The notes beneath the pieces are model-generated. The model saw only the letters and a list, made by a program, of their open reading frames with translations, had not been told where the DNA came from and ran no database searches. Shown piece by piece: positions 43,910-53,128 of a stretch of DNA of 64,000 nt. The position numbers and the translations under genes were made by a program. How positions within the stretch are numbered: position 1 is the stretch's first letter; each line of letters starts with the position of its first letter. Source of the DNA: an uncultured Oscillospiraceae bacterium (GTDB lineage: Bacteria > Bacillota > Clostridia > Oscillospirales > Ruminococcaceae); NCBI GenBank assembly GCA_910584715.1, contig CAJUAN010000009.1:53826-117825 (forward strand), in the 5' to 3' direction.

Positions 43910-45154
43910 GTGGAACATGATGTAAATGCTGATATAAAAAAAATAAAAAATATTCTTATAGCTGCTTTCTTAATTCGCTTGATTATGATGGTTATTGTTA
44001 TGTTTTCCGGCTCATGGAGCGGTGCTTTTTTCGGAGATATAACAAGAGGCGATGACTGGCGTTATTTGGCGGGAGCAGAGAACTATTTAAAGAGCGCCGA
44101 TTCACTGATTGACAGAGAAGCGTTCACATCATCATATGCAGTGTACGGAGACTGGGTAGGCTATGAATCTCAGAATATTCTTGTAAGTCCGGTTTTATGG
44201 TATTGGATTGTATGTGTTGTTGTTTATATAACAAAAACAAAGTGGGCAATATCTTTTTTAAATATTTTATTGTCTGTATTTTCGATCATATATGTCTATA
44301 AATTTACCGCTTCTGTCTATGGTAAAAAAACTGCCTTGCTTACCGTAAAGCTTTTAGCTTTTTTACCTTATCCGGTTATTTTCTGTATATTTGGATATAA
44401 GGAGCAGCTTGCAATGCTGTGTACTTTTTATTTGCTTTATAAAGCAGTATGTATCAGGTATACAAATTTAATAGGAGCAAAAAATGTTATTAAAATTATT
44501 TTTGCGTCAATTGTGTTGGTCGGTATAAGAAGCGGAGTATCAATTATTTTGATTGGATTATGTGCGGTCATTTCATTTTTTAATTATTCATCCGTGGCAA
44601 AAAAAAATCAGTTAAAAATATTTTTTATAGCTTTGATAGTATTTGTCGCAGTAATTATTTTTATTTTAATGACGTCAGATACAATTATATATAAATTTAA
44701 CGCTTATCTTGGTTCGGATCAAAATGTATCCGACAATTCTACGCTGTCGTTTCTCCTCATTAGAGATGTTATTGATTTGTGGAAATTGCCGCTTGCTTAT
44801 CTTTTTTCAATAATAGTACCTATAGGATTATTCCAGCCGATAGATTCATGGAGCGATGTTGTCGGTATTCTTGATTTGGTTATGGCTCCTGTTGCCGTCG
44901 GTGCAACCATGTATATCATAGAAAAGAAGCGGGATAAAGTTGTATATTGGTGCTGCTTCGCTTACTACACAATATACCTTATTTCTTCATTAAATATATC
45001 CAGGCATTACGCAGCCTTGGTACCTTTATCCTATATAGCATTTGCAGAATTTCAAAACGAAAGCAATATTTCTAAGAAAAATATATGTATTTTATTAACG
45101 CTTGTTTTAGAAGCGCTGCTAATTGCATATTATTCTTTTAAAGCGGTAAGGTGA
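43910..45154 (+). CDS. Multi-pass membrane protein, candidate Wzy polymerase or GT-C enzyme
   Basis: 414 residues from GTG 43910, with about 10-11 membrane segments. A first large outside loop after helix 1 reads FFGDITRGDDWRYLAGAENYL, with acidic residues as in GT-C enzymes, and the C-terminus has the SLNISRHYAALVPLSYIAFAEF segment. Position in the locus with a flippase and no other polymerase candidate argues for Wzy; the early acidic loop argues for a PMT/ArnT-like transferase. I cannot decide. Confidence 0.6.
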   Translation: MEHDVNADIKKIKNILIAAFLIRLIMMVIVMFSGSWSGAFFGDITRGDDWRYLAGAENYLKSADSLIDREAFTSSYAVYGDWVGYESQNILVSPVLWYWIVCVVVYITKTKWAISFLNILLSVFSIIYVYKFTASVYGKKTALLTVKLLAFLPYPVIFCIFGYKEQLAMLCTFYLLYKAVCIRYTNLIGAKNVIKIIFASIVLVGIRSGVSIILIGLCAVISFFNYSSVAKKNQLKIFFIALIVFVAVIIFILMTSDTIIYKFNAYLGSDQNVSDNSTLSFLLIRDVIDLWKLPLAYLFSIIVPIGLFQPIDSWSDVVGILDLVMAPVAVGATMYIIEKKRDKVVYWCCFAYYTIYLISSLNISRHYAALVPLSYIAFAEFQNESNISKKNICILLTLVLEALLIAYYSFKAVR

Positions 45155-45160
45155 AGAACG

Positions 45161-46333
45161 ATGTACGCTGATTTTAAATATATAATTAAATATATTGCTG
45201 TCATAATTGTTATGACTATACTGAAAATGTTATGGATCGTTCCTGTAAGAAAAAAGAGAATATTATTTATTTCTTACAATGGAAAACAATTTTCGGACAG
45301 TCCTAAATATATATATGAATATATGTCAAAAGTGCATACTGACTATGAATATATATGGGCATTCGAATGTCCCGACAACTATCCTGATTTAAATGTCAAA
45401 TCGGTTAGATATGGTTCGGTGGATTTTATTTTTAAAATTACAAATTCCGAAGTGGTTATAACAAATAACTATCTGCCGTCATATATTCCTATAAGAAAAA
45501 ATCAAATTGTTTTAAACACATGGCACGGAGGCGGTGCGTTAAAAAAATGCGGTCTTGCCAGAGATGAGTCAACGCTTTACGACAAACTTTTTTTCAAACT
45601 TCACAGAAAAAAATATACTGCATTTTTGTCAGGCTCAAAGATGGTATCAGAAAAATTGTACAAAGAATCTTTTGATTTTGATAAGGAAATTTTAGAGTAT
45701 GGGCTGCCAAGAAATGCTGTTTTATTTTCCGATCATGAAGAGTATAGAAACAGGGTTTTAAAATACTGCGGAATAACAAATAAAAATACGAAAATAGTTT
45801 TGTATGCCCCTACATTCAGAGGAGAAGCGGATGCAGGCACATTTATATCCGAAACCGATCAAATTGATTGTTTAAAATGCGCCGAATCATTTAAAAACTA
45901 CTACCATGAAAATATTGAATTCCTTTTCAGAACGCATCACGCTATGAAAATCAATGCAGATTTTCATGGTATGGCTGATGTCAGTGAATATGACGATATG
46001 CAGGAACTGCTTTGTGCGGCTGACGTATTAATAACCGATTATTCATCATGTATGTACGATATGGCGTTAATGAAAAAGCCTGTGTTTTTATACGTTCCTG
46101 ATATAGAAAAATATGTTGATGAACGTGGGTTTTATTATGATTTTTATTCTCTTCCGTTTCCGATATGCGCCTCAAACGATGAGATCAGCAGCAATATAAT
46201 AAATTTCGATGCGGTAAAATACAAATCAGATGTGAACCGTTATTTAAGCGAGATCGGCTGCTGCGAGTCAAAATTTGCTGTTGAGAAAACGTGTGAATGG
46301 ATATGCAAAAAAATAAACGGATCTAAAAAATAA
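45161..46333 (+). CDS. CDP-polyol phosphotransferase (TagB/TagF family)
   Basis: 390 residues. N-terminal hydrophobic helix (about 7-25), RILFISYNGKQFSDSPKYIYEYM, LNTWHGGGALKKCGL with the conserved catalytic-type His, VLYAPTFRG, EFLFRTHHAMKIN and ITDYSSCMYDMALMKKPVFLYVPDIEKY are teichoic-acid glycerophosphotransferase blocks. It transfers polyol phosphate from a CDP-polyol to the glycan. Three following genes look able to make a CDP-pentitol, so pentitol phosphate is the likely cargo, not glycerol phosphate. Confidence 0.9.
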   Translation: MYADFKYIIKYIAVIIVMTILKMLWIVPVRKKRILFISYNGKQFSDSPKYIYEYMSKVHTDYEYIWAFECPDNYPDLNVKSVRYGSVDFIFKITNSEVVITNNYLPSYIPIRKNQIVLNTWHGGGALKKCGLARDESTLYDKLFFKLHRKKYTAFLSGSKMVSEKLYKESFDFDKEILEYGLPRNAVLFSDHEEYRNRVLKYCGITNKNTKIVLYAPTFRGEADAGTFISETDQIDCLKCAESFKNYYHENIEFLFRTHHAMKINADFHGMADVSEYDDMQELLCAADVLITDYSSCMYDMALMKKPVFLYVPDIEKYVDERGFYYDFYSLPFPICASNDEISSNIINFDAVKYKSDVNRYLSEIGCCESKFAVEKTCEWICKKINGSKK

Positions 46334-46353
46334 TATTACCGATATGATAAATG

Positions 46354-46399
46354 AAAGGAGAACGATGTAATTACCATAATAATTACATTTATATGAAAC
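46354..46399 (+). promoter_or_regulatory. Unusual translation leader: SD, ATG-TAA and hairpin before the cytidylyltransferase
   Basis: A strong AAAGGAG (46354-46360) is followed 4 bases later by ATG-TAA (46365-46370), a start codon directly followed by a stop. The same bases begin a 9-base-pair hairpin (ATGTAATTA with TAATTACAT, loop CCATAA). The actual gene starts at 46400, 39 bases after the Shine-Dalgarno. Folding the hairpin shortens the gap to about 15 bases. Confidence 0.5.
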
Positions 46400-47107
46400 A
46401 TGAACTATGCAATTATTCTTTCCGGAGGTATAGGCACAAGAATGAATTCCAACGGATTGCCCAAGCAATATATGGAGGTCAATAAAAAGCCGATAATAGT
46501 TTATACTCTTGAAAAGTTTGAATCTGCGGAATGCGTGGATAAAATAATAATTGTCGCGGATAAGATTTGGCATGGCTGCATTAAGACATGGATATCAGAC
46601 TATAAAATAACAAAATTCGAGAGCTTTTGCCTCCCCGGTAAAAGCAGGCAGGGCTCCATTTTAAGCGGATTAGAAAAGTGTGTCGAATCTTCCTCTCCCG
46701 ATGACGGCGTAATCATTCACGATGCAGTAAGACCGTTAGTTTCCGATAAGCTTATATCAAAATGTATTGCACAATTGAATTTACATGAGGGCTGTATGCC
46801 TGTGATACCGGTTTCTGATACTATTTATTTCAGCAAACAGGGAGTAACGATCGACTCGTTGCTTGAAAGAGATAAATTGTTTGCAGGACAAGCTCCCGAG
46901 GCGTTTAATCTTTTGAAATATTATCAAATAAATAAAGAGCTTTCGGCGGACGAGCTGGATAAAATTAAAGGTACAACTGAAATCGCATATTTAAAAGGCT
47001 TAGATATTGTAATGACAGACGGAGAATTTTTAAATTTTAAAATTACTACGCCCGAGGACCTTAAACGCTTTGAGGCAATTGTGGGAAAGGAAAATCAAGA
47101 AAAATGA
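46400..47107 (+). CDS. IspD/TarI-type cytidylyltransferase (pentitol-phosphate)
   Basis: 235 residues. AIILSGGIGTRMNSNGLPKQYMEVNKKPIIVYTLEKF is the CTP-binding signature, IIHDAVRPLVSDKLI and the ending FKITTPEDLKRFE are family blocks. IspD and TarI share the fold; pairing with an alcohol dehydrogenase gene (4-base ATGA overlap) and a TagF-like transferase favours a pentitol-phosphate cytidylyltransferase (TarI/AbpA-like) over isoprenoid synthesis. Translation may be controlled by the leader described at 46354. Confidence 0.87.
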   Translation: MNYAIILSGGIGTRMNSNGLPKQYMEVNKKPIIVYTLEKFESAECVDKIIIVADKIWHGCIKTWISDYKITKFESFCLPGKSRQGSILSGLEKCVESSSPDDGVIIHDAVRPLVSDKLISKCIAQLNLHEGCMPVIPVSDTIYFSKQGVTIDSLLERDKLFAGQAPEAFNLLKYYQINKELSADELDKIKGTTEIAYLKGLDIVMTDGEFLNFKITTPEDLKRFEAIVGKENQEK

Positions 47108-48132
47108 AAGCTTATGTACTGCACGGCATAAATGACTTGAGATACGAGAATGTAGAAGAACCTGAACTGATTTCCGGTTGGTGCATCGTAAGTGTTAAGG
47201 CAGTTGGAATATGCAGTTCGGATATACCTCGAATTTTTAAAAAAGGAACATATCATTTTCCGACAATACCTGGACATGAGTTTTCCGGAATTGTGACAAA
47301 GGTTGCCGATTCAGAAAATAACAAATGGATTGGAAAAAGAGTGAGCGTTTTTCCATTAATACCATGCAGAAAGTGCGACCAATGCAAACAGAAAAAATAT
47401 GAGATGTGTGAAAATTACGATTATATCGGATCAAGGCGCGACGGCGCTTTTGCCGACTACGTTGCGGTCCCTGTATGGAATTTGATTGAGATCGCGCCTG
47501 ATACTACATTTGTACAAGCTGCAATGATGGAACCGCTTGCTGTAGCTTTTCATGCGGTCAAACAAGCTGATATATCAAAAGGCAGCAGAATAGCTGTTAT
47601 TGGAAGCGGCATGATAGGCTTTTCTGCCGCCGTATGGGCAAAAAAATTCGGCGCTGAATCTGTATGTGTTGTCGGACAAAGTGATAAAACTGATATTTCA
47701 AACCGGTTAAATATTGAATACGTAAAATACGAAAATATTAACGGACGATTATTTGACATCGTTATAGAAGCAGTCGGAACAGAAGCTGCGATTAGTAATG
47801 CGATCCAAATAACGGGTGCTTCCGGGAAAATAATTTTACTCGGAAATCCGAACGGAAATATCCAATTAGATCAAGATGTTTATTGGAGGCTTTTGAGAAA
47901 ACAAATTACATGTATCGGAACATGGAACTCCGGGTATGAAGCAATGTCTTCATGCGATTGGAGCAGCGTGAAAGAAGCGCTTAGAGACGGGAGCGTTTGC
48001 GTTGATCCGCTTGTAACCCATAAGTTTGGAAAAGAAGAATTAATGACCGCTTTGAACATTATGAAGAACAAAAAAGAAATATTCTGCAAAATCATTGTAG
48101 AATGGGATAAAGAAGATCAAGAGGGAGGCTGA
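47104..48132 (+). CDS. Zinc-dependent alcohol dehydrogenase, probable pentulose-phosphate reductase (TarJ/AbpB-like)
   Basis: 342 residues of the medium-chain dehydrogenase family. Catalytic-zinc ligands are seen in GICSSDIPRI and IPGHEFSGIVTKV; the structural zinc lobe has four Cys in CRKCDQCKQKKYEMC; NAD(P) binding at IAVIGSGMIGFSAAVWAKKFGA. It resembles galactitol-1-phosphate and ribitol-phosphate dehydrogenases. Overlap with the cytidylyltransferase gene suggests it reduces ribulose- or xylulose-5-phosphate to the pentitol phosphate that enzyme activates. Confidence 0.87.
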   Translation: MKAYVLHGINDLRYENVEEPELISGWCIVSVKAVGICSSDIPRIFKKGTYHFPTIPGHEFSGIVTKVADSENNKWIGKRVSVFPLIPCRKCDQCKQKKYEMCENYDYIGSRRDGAFADYVAVPVWNLIEIAPDTTFVQAAMMEPLAVAFHAVKQADISKGSRIAVIGSGMIGFSAAVWAKKFGAESVCVVGQSDKTDISNRLNIEYVKYENINGRLFDIVIEAVGTEAAISNAIQITGASGKIILLGNPNGNIQLDQDVYWRLLRKQITCIGTWNSGYEAMSSCDWSSVKEALRDGSVCVDPLVTHKFGKEELMTALNIMKNKKEIFCKIIVEWDKEDQEGG

Positions 48133-48137
48133 TAAAA

Positions 48138-48812
48138 GTGTTCGGAAAAAGTAAAATTTCCGCATCTATGATGTGTTCTAATCTTTTGGATCTGAAAGAA
48201 ACTATTGACATTTTTGAAAATGAAAAAATTGATTATTTGCACATAGATATGATGGACGGTGAGTTTGTTCCGAATTTCGGGCTCGGCGTCGACTATATAA
48301 GAGGTTTGAGAGAGTTAACATCAATCCCTCTTGATATACATCTGATGATAAAGAATCCCGAGTATAAAATTCGTTGGATAGGAATTAAAAAGGACGATAT
48401 AGTTTCCATTCATTACGAAAGTACATATCAGGTGCAGCGTGCTTTGGATTGGCTCAAGCCTTTGGGATGCAAATGTTTTCTTGCGGTAAATCCTGCAACT
48501 CCCATTTGTGTTTTGGAAGAGGTTTTGGACTATATCGACGGTATTAATCTTTTAATGGTAAATCCGGGATTTGCGGGTCAAAAGATTGTAAAAAGCACTT
48601 TGAAAAAAGCAGAAAAATTAAAAAATATGCTTATTGAATACAACAAGGAAAACTTGTTGTTTCAGGTGGATGGAAATATTACGCCCGAAAATGGTAAAAA
48701 GCTTAAAAAAATCGGAGCGGAGATATTTGTTGCCGGAACGTCAAGTATTTTTAAAGGGACTGTTGAAGAATACGCAAATAATATTGATGTTTTTAGAAGC
48801 GCATTGATATAA
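48138..48812 (+). CDS. Ribulose-phosphate 3-epimerase family protein
   Basis: 224 residues, TIM barrel of the Rpe family: KISASMMCSNLLDL, YLHIDMMDGEFVPNFGLG, PLDIHLMIKNPE, INLLMVNPGFAGQKI, QVDGNITPENGKKL and FVAGTSSIF. His and Asp metal ligands are present. It interconverts D-ribulose-5-P and D-xylulose-5-P, or works on a related ketose phosphate. A dedicated copy beside a reductase and a cytidylyltransferase suggests that the reductase uses xylulose-5-P, leading to arabinitol or xylitol phosphate and not ribitol phosphate. Confidence 0.87.
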   Translation: MFGKSKISASMMCSNLLDLKETIDIFENEKIDYLHIDMMDGEFVPNFGLGVDYIRGLRELTSIPLDIHLMIKNPEYKIRWIGIKKDDIVSIHYESTYQVQRALDWLKPLGCKCFLAVNPATPICVLEEVLDYIDGINLLMVNPGFAGQKIVKSTLKKAEKLKNMLIEYNKENLLFQVDGNITPENGKKLKKIGAEIFVAGTSSIFKGTVEEYANNIDVFRSALI

Positions 48813-48963
48813 GTTTGATATGCCTGTAAAAAATTTTAATTACAGCAATTTCATGCGGAAACTGTACAAAATTTGAGCCTGAATCTCGCATATAGGGGTT
48901 TTGACAAAAAATTTTGTTTGCGTTCACGAAATGGAATCGCTGTAAGTGGAGGCAACCGTAAAA

Positions 48964-50481
48964 ATGAACTCAAAAAAGCAAATTTTATTGGGAACGGTTA
49001 TATCATATATACAGGGAATTCTGAGCGCTTTAATAGGAATAATATTTATTCCTATTTTGCTTAACTGCCTTTCCGACAGCGAATATGCTGTTTATCAATT
49101 TATGTCGTCGTTTTATTCTATTTTTCTTATAGACTGCGGTCTTACCGCGACAATTACAAGAACATATGCAAAATATGAGGCGTTGGACGATAAAAGCAAA
49201 CGCGACAATATAATGAGTATGTCCTGCGTAATTTATTCTGTAATAATATTTTTTATATTGCTTTTGTGTATAATAATTTATTTTACCATGGACGGTGTGT
49301 TTCCGTCTTTTTCGAGTGATGAAATAGCTTCTTCCCGCAAGATACTGGTAGTTATAGGCATAAATTCGGTGATAGTCATTATCTCAAATCTCTGCCTTGC
49401 CGTTATACAGGCTAAGGAAAAATTTATCTATATCAAAACGGTTTTACTTGCAAGAACGGTTATTTTGCCGTTAGTTGCGGTAGTATTGCTGACGCAGAGC
49501 GGAAAGGCAATAAGCTACTATACCGCACAGCTTATTCTGTCGGTACTTGTGCTTGTTTTATATTTGCTATACTGTTTAAAAAATTTTTCGGTCAGAATTA
49601 ATTTTAAGTGTTTTGATACTGATCTGCTTAAAGAAATATGCGGGTTTGCCGTGTTTTTATTTCTGAACCAAATCGTTGACGAATTTTATTGGAGAACCGA
49701 TTCACTGATATTGGGAGCGGTATCCGGAAGCTTTTATGTCGCTTTGAACGGTACCGCTTCAATAATTGTTACACAATACAGAAGCTTTTCATCGCTGATA
49801 CACGGAATGTTTTTGCCTCATCTGACCAAGCAGCTGCTTAAAGATTCAAACGATATGGAGCAGGTAAATTTTTTATTCAGAAAAATATCAAAAATACAGT
49901 ACTTTATAGTTGCCCTGATTTTCACCGGATTTATGATTTTCGGAAAAAGCTTTATTGCTCTTTGGGCTGGGGACGTCTATAAGGACGCCTATATATTGGC
50001 GCTGATACCAATGGCAGCGTTGATTATACCTCTTACACAGAACTTTGCTATCAGTGTTCTTAGGGCGGTTGACAGACAAAAATTTCGGACAGTCTTCCTT
50101 TTAGCGTCGGCAGTCTTGAATTTTTCCGTATCAATACCCGCGGCAATAAAATGGAACGCTCTCGGCGTCAACTGGGTCACTGCAATCTTTCTTTTGTTTG
50201 GAAATGCGGTCGTTATGAATATTTACTATCATAAGGTTATTCATTTGGATATCAAGGGTTACTGGCACGATCTTTTAAAATTGTTTATCCCCACTTTAAT
50301 TTGTGTTGCCGCAGGCTTCCTGCTGCATTCAGCCGCTTCATTCAATGTTTCCTGGAGAAGTTTGTTTGTACAAATTGCAGCATATATGTTTATATATATT
50401 CTGATCATGTTTCTATTTGGTACAGACAAAATTGAAAAGCAGGAATTGCGGAAATTATTAAACAGGGTAACAAAAAGGTAA
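48964..50481 (+). CDS. wzx: Wzx-type polysaccharide flippase
   Basis: 505 residues with about 12-14 helices (MOP/PST family). QILLGTVISYIQGILSALIGIIFIPILLNCL is the usual first-helix pair, and DEFYWRTDSLILGAVSG the conserved mid-protein loop. It moves the lipid-linked repeat unit across the membrane. ATG 48964 is chosen because GGAGG lies 11 bases upstream; the frame runs 6 codons further. A gap of about 150 bases to the previous gene contains no clear promoter. Confidence 0.9.
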   Translation: MNSKKQILLGTVISYIQGILSALIGIIFIPILLNCLSDSEYAVYQFMSSFYSIFLIDCGLTATITRTYAKYEALDDKSKRDNIMSMSCVIYSVIIFFILLLCIIIYFTMDGVFPSFSSDEIASSRKILVVIGINSVIVIISNLCLAVIQAKEKFIYIKTVLLARTVILPLVAVVLLTQSGKAISYYTAQLILSVLVLVLYLLYCLKNFSVRINFKCFDTDLLKEICGFAVFLFLNQIVDEFYWRTDSLILGAVSGSFYVALNGTASIIVTQYRSFSSLIHGMFLPHLTKQLLKDSNDMEQVNFLFRKISKIQYFIVALIFTGFMIFGKSFIALWAGDVYKDAYILALIPMAALIIPLTQNFAISVLRAVDRQKFRTVFLLASAVLNFSVSIPAAIKWNALGVNWVTAIFLLFGNAVVMNIYYHKVIHLDIKGYWHDLLKLFIPTLICVAAGFLLHSAASFNVSWRSLFVQIAAYMFIYILIMFLFGTDKIEKQELRKLLNRVTKR

Positions 50482-50525
50482 ATTTCAAACCGTTCGATAA
50501 ACTTGCATAAATGGAGGAATTTTAT

Positions 50526-51533
50526 ATGAATAAAAGTTCGGAAATTTTATTTAAGCATGGCAACGAGCAAAAGAAAATCGTACTGTTTGATGTATCGGTA
50601 GGATCAATGAATTTGGGTGACTATATTATTATGGAATCAATATATCAAGAAATAAGATCAATATTAAATTCGGGGTATATTTTAAATATGCCAACACATT
50701 TAACCCCATTTAATTTTATACAAATCCAAAGAGATTTTAGAGCAAACTGGGTAAAAAAATCAGATTTAAAGTTTATATGCGGTACTGATTTAATTACGAG
50801 TAGTATGTTTCATACTATTAATCAGCTAAATGTTCATTTATGGACATGTTCTCCTCTTTGCAATTCTGTTCTTCTGGGAGTGGGAAATTCATGGCATAAG
50901 GAAAAATCCAATCTCTATACAAAGCTGATATACAATAAAATTTTTTCAAGGGAATTTCTTCACAGCGTAAGAGACAGGGAAACGCAGGTGACGCTTAAAT
51001 CATTTGGATTTGACTCGATCGTAACAGGATGTCCTACGCTGTGGGGAATTACTCCCGAGCTTTGCAGGGATATTCCAAAGGAAAAATCAGATTCGGTTGT
51101 CTTTACGCTGACCGGCTCAAATCCCGATGAACAAAAGGACTATGAGATGATACAAATATTAAAAAAGAATTATAAAAAGGTCTATTTTTGGATCCAAACA
51201 GCATGGGATTACGAATATTTCAGGACAATCCCGGATACGGAGGATATAAAAATAATTTTGCCCGATTTATCTGCTTATGGCGAGTTTTTAAGCAATTATG
51301 ATGTTGATTATGTAGGAACGAGACTACATGGGGGAATTTATGCAATACAGCATAAAAAGAGAGCGGTTATTATTGCAATTGACAGCAGGTCAAGGGATAT
51401 GGCAAAGGTAAATAATTTTAATTTGCTTGAACGCGACAGCGTCGGGGAACTTAATAAAATAATCAACGGTAATTTTGAAACCAATATATATGTGGATTTT
51501 GACGCTGTAGATAAATGGAAAAATCAATTTTAG
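50526..51533 (+). CDS. Polysaccharide pyruvyl transferase family protein
   Basis: 335 residues. VLFDVSVGSMNLGDYIIMESIYQEI, LLGVGNSW, LHSVRDRETQVTLKSFG, VTGCPTLWG, and VDYVGTRLHGGIYAIQHKKRAVIIAID match the CsaB/polysaccharide pyruvyl transferase family. It would transfer pyruvate from phosphoenolpyruvate to form a ketal on a sugar of the repeat unit. ATG 50526 is set by GGAGGA 7 bases upstream. It is the last gene of the locus. Confidence 0.88.
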   Translation: MNKSSEILFKHGNEQKKIVLFDVSVGSMNLGDYIIMESIYQEIRSILNSGYILNMPTHLTPFNFIQIQRDFRANWVKKSDLKFICGTDLITSSMFHTINQLNVHLWTCSPLCNSVLLGVGNSWHKEKSNLYTKLIYNKIFSREFLHSVRDRETQVTLKSFGFDSIVTGCPTLWGITPELCRDIPKEKSDSVVFTLTGSNPDEQKDYEMIQILKKNYKKVYFWIQTAWDYEYFRTIPDTEDIKIILPDLSAYGEFLSNYDVDYVGTRLHGGIYAIQHKKRAVIIAIDSRSRDMAKVNNFNLLERDSVGELNKIINGNFETNIYVDFDAVDKWKNQF

Positions 51534-51600
51534 AGAAAAAAATACAATTTAAAATGTCTGAAAAATTTTTGAAATAAAACTCTTTTGTTTATATAGTGTG

Positions 51601-51633
51601 AAGTCTCCCCGCCTGCAACGGTAAGGGAGACTT
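51601..51633 (+). other. Hairpin after the polysaccharide locus
   Basis: AAGTCTCCC (51601-51609) pairs with GGGAGACTT (51625-51633) around a 15-base loop, 67 bases after the last gene. There is no T-run, so it may be a weak terminator or a mobile-element end. Confidence 0.45.
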
Positions 51634-51714
51634 GTCACTTGAAAATCGGAGCATTTGAGACTTTCTGCTGTTAAAATTTTACTGTGTTTAGTATAAGTTG
51701 ACATTAACTTGATT

Positions 51715-52878
51715 TTAGGTCGAAAGATTTAATTCGGTTGCAGTATAATTCTCGGGAATGTTTTCAGACTTGACCAGCGGTATAGTTTTGATATCCGGAC
51801 TCTTCCCGCCGGAGGCAAAACTTGTAACGCCGATAATAAAAGGATTTTCTTCGTTAAAATCATAAAATAGCTCCAGATATGTATCATGACTCTCAGGCTG
51901 GACGGACGCCATAAGAACTCTGATCTTAGTTACAAGCTGCGTACCTACTGCTGAGTTTAACACCTTCATAACGCAGCTTTTGTAAGCTGAAGTCAATGAG
52001 ATTTGGTAGACCTCCGGCGATCTGTGATTAAATTCTCTGCTGATTCCGATTAAACAGTTATTTGTTGTTCTTGGCGCAGGAATAACGCAAAATCTATACC
52101 AACCTTTTTCTGACACTGTACTGTAGTATATAGGCGTTTGCTGAATATTTTTTGCATAAATAACGCCGTTTTCGGTTACCCCTAAGGTTTGCCCGTCTAC
52201 TTTTACACCGCCAAGGTCGTTTGCCGTAGCTTTCGGTAATGTGTAGACAGTATCGGTAAAAACAGCGTTTTCAGGAACGCTTTTTCCGAGAGTTTTCCCG
52301 TTTACGGAATTAACGGTTACTGTACCGTTATCACTGACGGATATGTCATTGCCGGATAAAACGCCGCCGAGCCTTTCACATGAAGCAGGATATATCTCAG
52401 CAGGCGCGGGAGTCTGCGATGCCTTTTCCGCACGTTCAGCCGCTTCAATTGCTTTCACTGTCTCAAGGTGAGTTTGATTGAAAAGCTGTTCGGCAGTTGT
52501 TTTATTCGGCAAAGAGGCGAGACTAATATCATCGCTTACCGTAAATGGAGTACTTTGAAATTTAGCCACAACATTTTTATCGTTTATACCTGTAAGCATA
52601 AATTTAACCTTTCCGGTAATTGCTGAAAAATCCGAGGTGATTGTGCCTTTCAGATATATATACTTTTCGTCGCATTTTGTGTGATGGAGTACCTGTACTG
52701 CCGAGTTTTCACCGTCCTCCGAAGTTTCTGAGAACCTAAAATCAAGCATTGAGAGATCACAGTCATCGTGTTTTTTAGGAACAGTAATTTCCACCGTGTC
52801 AAATGAACCTTCTCCCTCTGTTATTTTGTGAGAATAGTCTGTCAATATCAAGCTTTTGCCTACAACTTTGAACTGCAT
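51715..52878 (-). CDS. Orphan phage-tail/baseplate-upper-protein-like protein
   Basis: 387 residues. Residues 1-~130 (FKVVGKSLILTDYSHKITEGEGSFDTVEITVPKKHDDCDLS...) resemble the BppU-type N-terminal domain of phage baseplate upper proteins. A short Ala/Glu helix (AIEAAERAEKASQ) follows, then repeats of the LGGVKVDG..L.V..NGV type seen in tail fibres (about 175-235), and a beta-rich C-terminus with no obvious family. No signal peptide. No other phage gene lies nearby. ATG 52878 has AAAGGAAAG 5 bases upstream; a longer frame to 52974 has no site. Confidence 0.7.
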   Translation of the reverse strand: MQFKVVGKSLILTDYSHKITEGEGSFDTVEITVPKKHDDCDLSMLDFRFSETSEDGENSAVQVLHHTKCDEKYIYLKGTITSDFSAITGKVKFMLTGINDKNVVAKFQSTPFTVSDDISLASLPNKTTAEQLFNQTHLETVKAIEAAERAEKASQTPAPAEIYPASCERLGGVLSGNDISVSDNGTVTVNSVNGKTLGKSVPENAVFTDTVYTLPKATANDLGGVKVDGQTLGVTENGVIYAKNIQQTPIYYSTVSEKGWYRFCVIPAPRTTNNCLIGISREFNHRSPEVYQISLTSAYKSCVMKVLNSAVGTQLVTKIRVLMASVQPESHDTYLELFYDFNEENPFIIGVTSFASGGKSPDIKTIPLVKSENIPENYTATELNLST

Positions 52879-53128
52879 AAAATCTTTCCTTTCAAAAATA
52901 AATTTTCTCCGTGCAGAAGAAATAATTTTTGTTTTCCGCACGGAAAGTTTGTTCCCATAATTACAGTTTAGCAATCATTAAGCGAACTGGCAATAGGGTG
53001 TATATAAAATTGATAAATAAAAGCTAAAGTTGTACGTTTGTTCAATGGAACAATTATACATGTTACTTTTGCTTAATGAAAGTTTTTATATATTGCTGTG
53101 TCAATCTCAATATAAAAAATTTTTAAAG
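52879..53128. other. Intergenic region upstream of the tail-like gene
   Basis: A+T-rich with no supported gene; expected to hold the minus-strand promoter of the tail-like gene, but no clear -35/-10 pair was found. Confidence 0.35.

Noticed and set aside
46400..47107. ispD of isoprenoid synthesis
   Set aside because: The fold is shared, but the overlap with a polyol-phosphate-type dehydrogenase gene and a TagF-like gene upstream favours a pentitol-phosphate role.
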